Shown here: one piece after another, positions 9,201 to 15,319 of the stretch
How positions within the stretch are numbered: the stretch's first letter is position 1
Layout of the letters: each line of letters starts with the position of its first letter
Assembly: GCF_019455445.1 (NCBI RefSeq)
Contig: NZ_JAHWUS010000006.1
Coordinates: 1-64,000, forward strand
Reading direction: 5' to 3'
Length of the DNA stretch: 64,000 bases
From: Pseudaquidulcibacter saccharophilus
GTDB lineage: Bacteria > Pseudomonadota > Alphaproteobacteria > Caulobacterales > Aquidulcibacteraceae
Position numbers and translations under genes: made by a program
The notes under the pieces: model-generated
Told to the model about the DNA's origin: nothing
Database searches by the model: none
What the model saw: only the letters and a program-made list of their open reading frames with translations

Positions 9201-9381
9201 GATTGCAACAGGCGCAGGCGCTAATAGCAGGATTGCAATCGGTACGGCAGTTTTGGGCGGTACATTAACCGCGACATTCCTTGCAATATTCTTTGTACCA
9301 ATGTTCTATGTTGTGATTGCCGCCCTTTTCAAACATGGCAAAATCGACCTTGCTGAACTCAAACAGGGGCAAACATCATGA
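6235..9381 (+). CDS. RND multidrug efflux pump, HAE-1 (AcrB) type
   Basis: Inner-membrane proton-driven exporter of 1048 residues, the usual AcrB length. The proton-relay residues fall at the E. coli numbers: Asp407-Asp408 in GLLVDDAIVVVEN and Lys940 in GLSAKNAILIVEF. The N-terminal FFIGRPIFAWVIAIG and the motif QYPDIAPPNVSISASYPGA are typical of the HAE-1 class that exports drugs, detergents and solvents, unlike the heavy-metal class. The stop overlaps the start of the channel gene (ATGA at 9378-9381), so the three proteins are translationally coupled. The substrate cannot be inferred from sequence. Confidence 0.96.
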   Translation: MSKFFIGRPIFAWVIAIGVMLMGVLAIKSLPIAQYPDIAPPNVSISASYPGATAETIQNSVTQVLEQQLTGIDGLLYFSSSSNDRGQANISATFEKGTNPDTAQVQVQNQIQQAISRLPQSVQDQGVKVQKANNDFLMIVAIYDESGRSNRTEISDYLARNIQDPLSRIDGVGSSRVFGSGYAMRIWLDPNKLTTFNLMPSDVANAIKAQNVEVSAGSLGDLPSVEGQRLFATVKAKSKLSTVDDFKNIIVSSNSGGAIVKLSDVARVELGQENYGTSALLNGNPASGIALQLAPGADALKTGERVKAKVAELQKSMPAGYKVAFPRDSTTFIKISVEEVVKTLIEAIALVVLVMFVFLQNWRATLIPALAVPVVLLGTFGCLAVLGYSINTLTMFAMVLAIGLLVDDAIVVVENVDRVMEEENLPPKEATIKSMSEISGALVGIAVVLSAVLLPMAFMGGSTGVIYRQFSVTIVSAMLLSVLVALIFTPALCATLLHNPHEMDGKPKGWGAKTFDKFNDFFNRTTRKYVNAASKVIGRRKVFFLVYFAIVGVLGLLFVRIPTSFLPNEDQGQVMIGYSLPAGATVERTEVVRQELVKYLLAKEPDVDKFFAIIGFSFMGQGQNTGQSFAALKPWDERHGKAHSAQAITGRITKAMSKMRDAKIIAMTPPTIQGLGQSNGFTFELLNGAGISDEEFSRIKDQIVDEASKDKELNNVRGSTLPDSPKLKINIDDEKLAALGLSEANVNNTLSYAWGGSYVNDFVNKGRVQRVYIQADAPFRSGPDDLYQWHVRNNDGTMTPFSSFSNFEWTKAPSNLSRFNGISSYEIQGEPAAGVSSGEAMKRMVEIQQKIAPNLSYAWSGISYQENLSGGQAPILYLMSILVVFLALAALYESWSIPLAVLMVIPLGVIGAVLAVTFRGLENNVYFQVGLLTTIGLSAKNAILIVEFAESALKSGKGLVAAALEAARLRLRPIIMTSFAFIMGVLPLAIATGAGANSRIAIGTAVLGGTLTATFLAIFFVPMFYVVIAALFKHGKIDLAELKQGQTS

Positions 9382-10796
9382 AAAATAAAATGATTATTTT
9401 ACCTTGTTTGGCGGCGCTTGTTTTCGGTGGTTGTTCAACCATTGATGAAATCAAAAAACCAAAACAATATAATCCATCGGCCAAACAGGCGGCGGTTATT
9501 CCTGCTCAATTTCCATCTGGCGGGGCATATGCACCATTGCCACAAATTGCCCAAAGCGGTCTAAAATGGGATAAATTAATAACAGATCCAAAATTATCGG
9601 AAATTATTGTTAAGGCGCAATCCAATAACCGCGATTTGCGGGCGTCAATTGCCAATGTAGAAATGGCAAGAAACCTTTATTTGGCACAAAAATCGAATCA
9701 AATGCCAACAATTAACGGCGGGGTTTCGGCGGCAAACATTTCTGGTTCTGAAAATAAAGACGGAACAAATTATTCCGCAAGTCTTGGTTTTAGCGCTTAT
9801 GAACTTGATTTATTTGGGCGTGTAAAATCGCTTACAAATGCGCAATATGAAAATTATGTCGCAAGTCGTTATGACTGGCAGTCATTTCGTATCAGTTTAA
9901 TTGCCGAAATTGCCAATGCCTACATCACATTGGCAGGCGATATTGATACTTTAAACCTTGCAAAAAAGACTGAGGCTGCAAATATCCGTACCCTCGAATT
10001 AACCCAAGCAAAATTTAAGGCTGGTCTTATCAGCCGCGTTGATGTGCGGCAGGCGGAAACAACTCTTGCGTCAACCAGATCTGATATTGCGGCAAGTTTA
10101 ACAGCGATTGAGCAAGATAAAAATGCGCTGGCACTTTTGATTGGTGCGCCATATCAAGAAGCATGGAATCCAATTTCACTTGATGAACTTTCTAAAAATA
10201 TTGGTAAAGTTCCGGTAGGTCTTTCGTCAGAAATTCTCCTTGCAAGACCAGATGTTATTTCTGCTGAACATGATTTATTGGCGTCTGAAGCCAATATTGA
10301 TGCTGCACGCGCGGCAATGTTTCCTAAAATAACGCTTAATTCTGCACTTGGTTTGGCAAGTGATGCATTGGATGCACTTTTAAAAAGCAATGCCTTTGCT
10401 TTTAGCAATACATTGTCATTAACCCAAAATATTTACGGTGGCGCGAATAAATATAATCTTGCCTATTCCGAAGCACAGCGTGAAAAGCTTTTGGCAACTT
10501 ATGAAAAAGCCGTGCAGACTGCTTTCAGAGAGGTGGCAGATGCCTTGGCGCGCTTTGCAACGATTGATGATCAATTAAAGGCACAAAATGATTTGGTGTC
10601 CGCAGCAGCAGAATCATTAAGGCTTAATAATATTCGTTATAAATCAGGCTTAACATCTTTCCTTTCTGTGCTTGACGCTGAACGGACGAATTATAACGCA
10701 GAAAAAACCCGTATCACGACGAAAAAAGCCCGCCTCAGCAATCAGATTGCGCTTTACCGCGCGATTGGTGCTGATGGATTGAATGAAAAAAATTAA
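9378..10796 (+). CDS. Outer-membrane efflux channel lipoprotein (NodT/OprM type)
   Basis: TolC-like outer-membrane factor that completes the tripartite pump. The 472-residue product has a lipoprotein signal with Cys19 after VFGG and two repeated OEP regions. ELDLFGRVKSLTNAQYENY and SEILLARPDVISAEHDL are hallmark segments of the NodT family. It overlaps the pump gene by 4 bp and ends the efflux operon. No U-tract terminator follows; the next gene begins 62 bp later behind a palindrome and a hairpin. Readthrough from the pump operon into the dehydrogenase operon is therefore possible. Confidence 0.94.
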   Translation: MKNKMIILPCLAALVFGGCSTIDEIKKPKQYNPSAKQAAVIPAQFPSGGAYAPLPQIAQSGLKWDKLITDPKLSEIIVKAQSNNRDLRASIANVEMARNLYLAQKSNQMPTINGGVSAANISGSENKDGTNYSASLGFSAYELDLFGRVKSLTNAQYENYVASRYDWQSFRISLIAEIANAYITLAGDIDTLNLAKKTEAANIRTLELTQAKFKAGLISRVDVRQAETTLASTRSDIAASLTAIEQDKNALALLIGAPYQEAWNPISLDELSKNIGKVPVGLSSEILLARPDVISAEHDLLASEANIDAARAAMFPKITLNSALGLASDALDALLKSNAFAFSNTLSLTQNIYGGANKYNLAYSEAQREKLLATYEKAVQTAFREVADALARFATIDDQLKAQNDLVSAAAESLRLNNIRYKSGLTSFLSVLDAERTNYNAEKTRITTKKARLSNQIALYRAIGADGLNEKN

Positions 10797-10821
10797 TTTC
10801 TTTCCTCTTTACTGTGCCTCC

Positions 10822-10852
10822 CTCCCATGTATATTGTTATAACAAATGGGAG
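10822..10852 (+). promoter_or_regulatory. Hairpin that would sequester the mmsA ribosome site
   Basis: CTCCCAT (10822-10828) pairs with ATGGGAG (10846-10852) around a 17-nt loop containing the 12-bp palindrome. The 3' arm contains the GGGAG ribosome site of mmsA. The hairpin can form only in transcripts that start upstream, for example readthrough from the efflux operon, because the predicted mmsA promoter starts inside the loop. Confidence 0.35.
10834..10845. promoter_or_regulatory. 12-bp perfect palindrome upstream of mmsA
   Basis: TTGTTATAACAA is its own reverse complement. It sits 14-25 bp upstream of the mmsA ATG and overlaps the predicted start site of a promoter TTTACT (10808-10813), 16 bp, TATATT (10830-10835). 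The same palindrome, within a 15-bp identical stretch, lies upstream of the aminotransferase gene (62772-62783). It is probably a repressor operator. Confidence 0.5.
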
Positions 10853-10858
10853 ATAAAA

Positions 10859-12358
10859 ATGCGCATAGTCGGCAACTTTATTGATGGCAAAGAAATCAAA
10901 AGCAATTCAACCCGCCACGGCGATATTTATAACCCAAACACCGGTGAAATACAGGGCAAAGTATCCCTTTCAAGCGCCGACGAACTAGAGGAAATAGTCC
11001 AAAGTGCAATCAAAGCCCAAAAAGAGTGGGAACACGTAAACCCACAACGCCGCGCGCGCATTATGTTTGAATTCAAGTCTAAAATTGAAGCCAATATGGA
11101 TGAATTGGCATTAATGCTTTCGAATGAGCATGGCAAAACTATTGCTGATAGTCGGGGTGATATAACACGCGGTCTTGAGGTAGTAGAATTTGTATGTGGC
11201 ATTCCCCATAATCAAAAGGGGGAGCATACATTTGGCGCCGGACAAGGCATTGATGTTTATTCAGTTCGTGCGCCATTGGGTGTGGTAGCAGGGATTACCC
11301 CGTTTAACTTTCCCGCAATGATACCACTTTGGATGTGCGCCCCCGCCTTGGCAACGGGTAATGCCTTCATCCTTAAACCTTCTGAAAAAGATCCATCCGT
11401 TCCAATTCGCCTTGCCGAGTTATTTATTGAAGCCGGCGGACCAAAAGGGCTTTTCAATATCATAAATGGCGATAAAGAAATTGTTGACGCCTTGCTTGAA
11501 CACAAGGACATCAAGGCCATAAGCTTTGTCGGTTCGTCTGACATTGCCCATTATGTTTATGCTGGTGCTGCAAAATATGGGAAACGCGCGCAATGTATGG
11601 GCGGCGCAAAAAATCACGGCATTATTTTGCCAGATGCAAATATGGACACGGCAGCAAAGGATATTTTGGGCGCGGCATATGGCTCTGCAGGTGAACGCTG
11701 CATGGCATTGCCAGTTGTGGTCTGCGTTGGTGAAGGAACAGCAGAAAGATTTATCGAAAAAATCACGCCAATGATAGAAAACCTAAAGGTTGGCATTTCA
11801 ACTGATAAAGACGCCGATTACGGCCCTTTGGTAACCGCCGTCCACAAGGCAAAAGTTTCATCAATGATTGATAAAGCAATTGAAGAAGGTGCGAAATTAT
11901 TAATTGATGGTCGTGGTTTGAAGCTTTCTGGTTATGAGAATGGCTTCTTCCTTGGTCCAACTTTATTGGACAATGTTACCCCTGAAATGACTACTTATCA
12001 TGAAGAAATATTTGGCCCTGTGCTTCAAATTATGCGGGTTAACAACCTTGAAGATGCAATAAAACTGCCATCATCACACCAATATGGTAATGGCACGGCA
12101 ATCTTTACTGCCAATGGACGGGCAGCACGCGAATTTGCGGCAAGAGTAGAAGTTGGAATGGTTGGCATAAATGTTCCAATCCCGGTCCCCGTTGCATATC
12201 ATACCTTTGGTGGCTGGAAACGATCTGCTTTTGGAGATATAAATCAATATGGTATGGAAGGCGTGCGCTTTTACACCCGCACAAAAACCATCACGCAACG
12301 ATGGTATGAAGATGATGAAAATCATGGTGGAAATGCCTTTGTAATCCCTACTTTTTAG
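10859..12358 (+). CDS. mmsA: CoA-acylating methylmalonate-semialdehyde dehydrogenase
   Basis: Aldehyde dehydrogenase of 499 residues that converts methylmalonate semialdehyde to propionyl-CoA, or malonate semialdehyde to acetyl-CoA, with NAD and CoA. The family shows in IVGNFIDGKEIKS, in GVVAGITPFNFPAMIPLWM, in the MMSDH-type active-site segment GSAGERCMALPVV (Cys281) and in the C-terminal QRWYEDD. I chose ATG 10859, 6 bp after GGGAG; the length then equals the usual 498-500. The next gene is a 3-hydroxyisobutyryl-CoA hydrolase, so valine catabolism is the simplest pathway. The palindrome shared with an omega-aminotransferase promoter suggests that beta-alanine breakdown is at least a second use. 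Confidence 0.93.
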   Translation: MRIVGNFIDGKEIKSNSTRHGDIYNPNTGEIQGKVSLSSADELEEIVQSAIKAQKEWEHVNPQRRARIMFEFKSKIEANMDELALMLSNEHGKTIADSRGDITRGLEVVEFVCGIPHNQKGEHTFGAGQGIDVYSVRAPLGVVAGITPFNFPAMIPLWMCAPALATGNAFILKPSEKDPSVPIRLAELFIEAGGPKGLFNIINGDKEIVDALLEHKDIKAISFVGSSDIAHYVYAGAAKYGKRAQCMGGAKNHGIILPDANMDTAAKDILGAAYGSAGERCMALPVVVCVGEGTAERFIEKITPMIENLKVGISTDKDADYGPLVTAVHKAKVSSMIDKAIEEGAKLLIDGRGLKLSGYENGFFLGPTLLDNVTPEMTTYHEEIFGPVLQIMRVNNLEDAIKLPSSHQYGNGTAIFTANGRAAREFAARVEVGMVGINVPIPVPVAYHTFGGWKRSAFGDINQYGMEGVRFYTRTKTITQRWYEDDENHGGNAFVIPTF

Positions 12359-12366
12359 AGATTTTA

Positions 12367-13380
12367 ATGTCAGAAATTTTAAGTGAAGTCCGCGGGCAAA
12401 TCGGAATTATTACCATTAATCGCCCCCAAGCCTTAAACGCGCTTAACACGCCAATGTGCGAGGCAATAACTGATGCGTTAATTAAATGGCGACATGATAA
12501 CAATATAAAAGCGGTTATAATAAAATCCGATGAAACAGGTCGTGCATTTTGCGCTGGTGGCGATGTTATAATGATGTCGGAAAGCGGTAAGGCTGGTGAC
12601 AAGCGTGCCGAAACTTTTTGGCGCACTGAATACGCACTTAATGAATTAATCAAAACCTATCAAAAACCATATATTGCACTGATTGACGGTATTACAATGG
12701 GTGGAGGCGTTGGGCTTTCTGTGCATGGAAAATATCGCATTGCCGGTGATAAAACCTTGTTTGCTATGCCTGAAACCGGAATTGGCTATTTCCCCGATGT
12801 TGGCGGAACTTATTTTTTGCCACGCTTGGGGACAGCAATTGGCAACTGGATGGGCCTATGTGGTGCACGTCTTGATGGGGCGATGGCATTAAAAATTGGT
12901 GTTGCAACCCATTTTGTCAAAAGCGAAAATTATGCTATTTTACTTGATGCGCTTGTTGAAAATCCGGGCGATATCGAAAACACAATATTACAATTTGCCA
13001 CTATTCCAACCTGTGATGATTTGCCAGTTGAAATAAATCTATTTGCCCAAGAAAGCCTTGAAAAAATATTTAACGCACTTGAAAATAGCAAAAGTGATTG
13101 GGCAAAGACACAATTAAAAATATTGAAAACGAAATCTCTTTTTGCCCTTAATTTTACTTTTGCGGCAATGAAAATTGGTATGATTTCCGATTTTAAAACT
13201 GCAATGAATAATGAATTAAATTGGTCATTATCTTTCTTGTCCACTCCTGATTTTCACGAAGGGATTAGGGCACAATTAATTGATAAAGATCGCAATCCAC
13301 AATGGATGAAAAATTTTACCCAAGACGATGTAACTAGAATAATTGAAAAGACCGACAAGGTTTTAGAATTTATAAAATAA
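12367..13380 (+). CDS. 3-hydroxyisobutyryl-CoA hydrolase
   Basis: Crotonase-superfamily protein of 337 residues, most like the ECH_2 subgroup that hydrolyses 3-hydroxyisobutyryl-CoA in valine degradation. Diagnostic segments are FCAGGDV, ITMGGGVGLSVHGKYRIA and FAMPETGIGYFPDVGG; the last is characteristic of the hydrolase and not of plain enoyl-CoA hydratases. It begins 8 bp after mmsA and is followed 1 bp later by an MFS gene, so the three form one operon. Plain enoyl-CoA hydratases are about 260 residues, so the longer length also supports the hydrolase. Confidence 0.85.
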   Translation: MSEILSEVRGQIGIITINRPQALNALNTPMCEAITDALIKWRHDNNIKAVIIKSDETGRAFCAGGDVIMMSESGKAGDKRAETFWRTEYALNELIKTYQKPYIALIDGITMGGGVGLSVHGKYRIAGDKTLFAMPETGIGYFPDVGGTYFLPRLGTAIGNWMGLCGARLDGAMALKIGVATHFVKSENYAILLDALVENPGDIENTILQFATIPTCDDLPVEINLFAQESLEKIFNALENSKSDWAKTQLKILKTKSLFALNFTFAAMKIGMISDFKTAMNNELNWSLSFLSTPDFHEGIRAQLIDKDRNPQWMKNFTQDDVTRIIEKTDKVLEFIK

Positions 13381-13381
13381 T

Positions 13382-14653
13382 ATGCTTGCCAAAATAGCCG
13401 CAAAATTTTTATTAAAACATAATATCCATTATGCATGGGCCATAATGGCGGTTACTTTTATAACTCTTATTTCAACATCTTTTTCAATGGCCGCACCAGG
13501 TGTTTTGATGAAGGCCATAGCGGGTGAATTTAGCTGGAAGATGGTGGCGATTTCATCATCATTCGCAGTTACACTTTTGCTTTTTGGGCTGGTTGCACCA
13601 TTCGCGGCAAGCATGATGATAAGGTTTGGCGTAAAAAACATAATCCGAACCGCAATCTTTATGATTGCTTGTGGTTTAACATTATCATTATTTGCCAAAC
13701 AAATTTGGCAGTTTGTTTTATTTTGGGGCGTTATTGTTGGCTGTGGGGCCGGTCTTACCGCAATGGTATTGGCATCAACCATAACCAATCGCTGGTTTTC
13801 TGAAAAACGTGGTCTTGTGATGGGCATATTGGCGGCAAGTAACGCCGCCGGGCAATTGGCGTTTTTACCATTATTAGCAAGTTTGATGCAAAATTATGGT
13901 TGGCGAAGCGCATTATTGCTAGTTTGCGCCTTGTTGTTTGTGGCGTTTATAATTGTAAATCTATTCCTTGTTGAACAGCCATCTGATGTCAATCAAAGCC
14001 CATACGGGCAAGATGGTATCATTAAAAAAACACCACCACGCAAAAAGACAATCAATCCACTTTTTGTCCTTTTTGATGCAGTTAAAGTTCCAACTTTTTG
14101 GGTGTTATTTTTCACCTTTTTTGTTTGTGGTGCATCAACCAATGGCCTTGTGCAAACTCATTTTGTTTCATTCTGTGGCGATTTTGGCATGACCGCAGTT
14201 GCATCTGCATCCGTTTTGGCGATGATGGGTATATTCAACCTATTTGGAACCATCGGCTCTGGCTGGCTAACTGATAGATTTGATGCAAGATATTTATTAT
14301 TTGCCTATTATTTTTTTCGTGGAATAAGCCTTCTTTTCCTTCCCCATGCCGATTTTTCAACAACAGGCCTAATGCCATTTGCGGTGTTCTATGGCCTTGA
14401 TTGGATTGCGACCGTCCCACCAACAGTTAGACTTGCGAACCAACAATTTGGTCTTGAAAAGGGGCCTGTGGTTTATGGCTGGGTGTTTGCAGGGCACCAA
14501 ATCGGTGCTGCAACAATCGCATTTTTCGCCGGATGGGTAAGAACCGCGTATGAAACATATCTTTATGCTTTTTTGATTGCCGGAATATTGTGCCTTATAG
14601 CAGCAGTTTTGGCACTATTTGCATGTCGCAATCAAAAAACCATTTTTGTTTAA
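13382..14653 (+). CDS. MFS transporter, monocarboxylate-like
   Basis: Inner-membrane carrier of 423 residues with about 12 hydrophobic segments. The N-terminal pattern HYAWAIMAVTFITLISTSFS, then PGVLMKAIAGEFSW, is typical of the OFA/monocarboxylate branch of the major facilitator superfamily. NRWFSEKRGLVMGILAASNAAG is the expected cytoplasmic loop motif. The start follows the previous stop by 1 bp, so it is co-translated with the valine/beta-alanine genes and may import a carboxylate feeding them. The substrate is unassigned. Confidence 0.85.
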   Translation: MLAKIAAKFLLKHNIHYAWAIMAVTFITLISTSFSMAAPGVLMKAIAGEFSWKMVAISSSFAVTLLLFGLVAPFAASMMIRFGVKNIIRTAIFMIACGLTLSLFAKQIWQFVLFWGVIVGCGAGLTAMVLASTITNRWFSEKRGLVMGILAASNAAGQLAFLPLLASLMQNYGWRSALLLVCALLFVAFIIVNLFLVEQPSDVNQSPYGQDGIIKKTPPRKKTINPLFVLFDAVKVPTFWVLFFTFFVCGASTNGLVQTHFVSFCGDFGMTAVASASVLAMMGIFNLFGTIGSGWLTDRFDARYLLFAYYFFRGISLLFLPHADFSTTGLMPFAVFYGLDWIATVPPTVRLANQQFGLEKGPVVYGWVFAGHQIGAATIAFFAGWVRTAYETYLYAFLIAGILCLIAAVLALFACRNQKTIFV

Positions 14654-14700
14654 ACCAAAACCATAATATTTAATTTTACAGCCTATGACAATTTACACTA

Positions 14701-14729
14701 TTGCAATTAATTCTCATTTGCATTATTGT
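14701..14729 (+). promoter_or_regulatory. Possible promoter with Fur-like box
   Basis: TTGCAA (14701-14706), 17 bp, TATTGT (14724-14729). The spacer holds TGCAATTAATTCTCA (14702-14716), which matches the 7-1-7 Fur pattern TGATAAT-n-ATTATCA at 10 of 14 positions when read on the minus strand. GAGAAT is the best half. A repressor bound here would block the promoter. Moderate match in an AT-rich region. Confidence 0.35.
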
Positions 14730-14735
14730 AAATCT

Positions 14736-14826
14736 TGTTTATGGCAATACCCCGTAAACAGGAAGTTCAGCATTCCACTTAACCGGACTGTTTGCTCCAT
14801 CGCTTTGTAAACAGTCCGGCTTTTTT
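14736..14826 (+). ncRNA. Candidate small RNA, about 91 nt
   Basis: Defined by the predicted promoter at 14701-14729 (start near 14736) and by the intrinsic terminator ending at 14826. No open frame of note lies inside. The 5' half (about 14736-14782) is free of strong pairing with the terminator stem and could be the target-binding part. If the Fur-like box is real, the arrangement would be that of an iron-responsive small RNA such as RyhB or PrrF, although no sequence similarity to either is claimed. The alternative is that the terminator simply ends the MFS operon mRNA, whose stop is 130 bp upstream of the stem. Confidence 0.3.
14783..14826 (+). terminator. Strong rho-independent terminator
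   Basis: Perfect 11-bp stem CCGGACTGTTT (14783-14793) / AAACAGTCCGG (14809-14819) with a 15-nt loop, followed at once by CTTTTTT. It ends either the MFS operon or a small RNA that starts near 14736. Confidence 0.85.
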
Positions 14827-14842
14827 GAATTTCAACTATTAA

Positions 14843-14901
14843 CCCCCCTAATAGACGGGCAAGGTGCATCGCACCTTGTCTTGTTTATTGTATTTTTGGG
14901 G
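14843..14901 (+). other. Nested hairpin element
   Basis: CAAGGTGC (14860-14867) and GCACCTTG (14871-14878) form a perfect 8-bp stem with a 3-nt loop, extendable by G-T and G-C pairs. A flanking C-run (14843-14848) can pair with GGGGT (14897-14901). The U-rich stretch after the inner stem is interrupted, so this is a weak terminator at best. Confidence 0.45.
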
Positions 14902-14948
14902 TGAGACATGTTGAAACATTGCATTGATTTGCAACCCACATTATCGGG

Positions 14949-14983
14949 AGCAAAAATTAAAACTACAATAGTTTAATTTTGCT
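14949..14983 (+). other. AT-rich inverted repeat
   Basis: GCAAAAATTAAAACTA and TAGTTTAATTTTGC pair around CAA with a bulge in the left arm. It is followed by TTTCATTTTT and could act as a weak terminator or a leader structure for the small gene at 15098. Confidence 0.4.
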
Positions 14984-15097
14984 TTCATTTTTCTGACACT
15001 TTACTCACCTAATAAGGCGGCATTCATGCAGCATATAGGTTTGAAAGGCTAGAACCAGCAGATTAAACCATAAGCAAGGGTAAAGTGAACTTTTAAA

Positions 15098-15307
15098 ATG
15101 TCTGAGGCTATTGAAAAAATATTGGATAATCATGATATTTGGGAAGATTTTGTAAATGCACAAAATCCCCATCTGAATGATTTTATTTCAATCGATGAAT
15201 TGCTTAATGATTCTATGTCTGCACAGATAATGGAATCCTATCAGGTATCCAAAAACTCATTGAAAGAAATCATCACTAGATTGCGCAGCAAAAGAATAAC
15301 AAAATAA
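15098..15307 (+). CDS. Small protein of unknown function
   Basis: A 69-residue acidic-to-basic protein (MSEAIEKILDNHDIWEDFVN at the start) that I do not recognise. It has no signal peptide or membrane segment. The N-terminal half is rich in Asp/Glu and Asn, and the C-terminal SLKEIITRLRSKRITK is basic and probably helical. ATG 15098 has only a weak ribosome site (AAGGG, 17 bp upstream). It stands alone between the structured region and the convergent fadD, with an inverted repeat over its stop. Coding status is likely but not certain; the frame is clean and non-overlapping. Confidence 0.5.
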   Translation: MSEAIEKILDNHDIWEDFVNAQNPHLNDFISIDELLNDSMSAQIMESYQVSKNSLKEIITRLRSKRITK

Positions 15308-15319
15308 TATTTTGTTATT
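15295..15319. terminator. Bidirectional terminator-like inverted repeat
   Basis: AATAACAAAAT, 3-nt loop AAT, ATTTTGTTATT: perfect 11-bp arms spanning the stop codons of the convergent small gene and the acyl-CoA ligase. The stem is AT-only apart from one G-C pair, so its strength is doubtful. Confidence 0.5.

Larger units (their letters stand above)
14654..15097. other. Structured non-coding region, 444 bp
   Basis: No convincing gene lies here. The stretch holds, in order, a promoter with a Fur-like box (14701-14729), a strong intrinsic terminator (14783-14826), a C-rich to G-rich long-range pairing around a perfect 8-bp hairpin (14843-14901) and an AT-rich hairpin (14949-14983). This density of secondary structure is much higher than in other intergenic gaps of the window and suggests one or more small RNAs or a long structured leader for the small gene at 15098. 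Confidence 0.5.
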
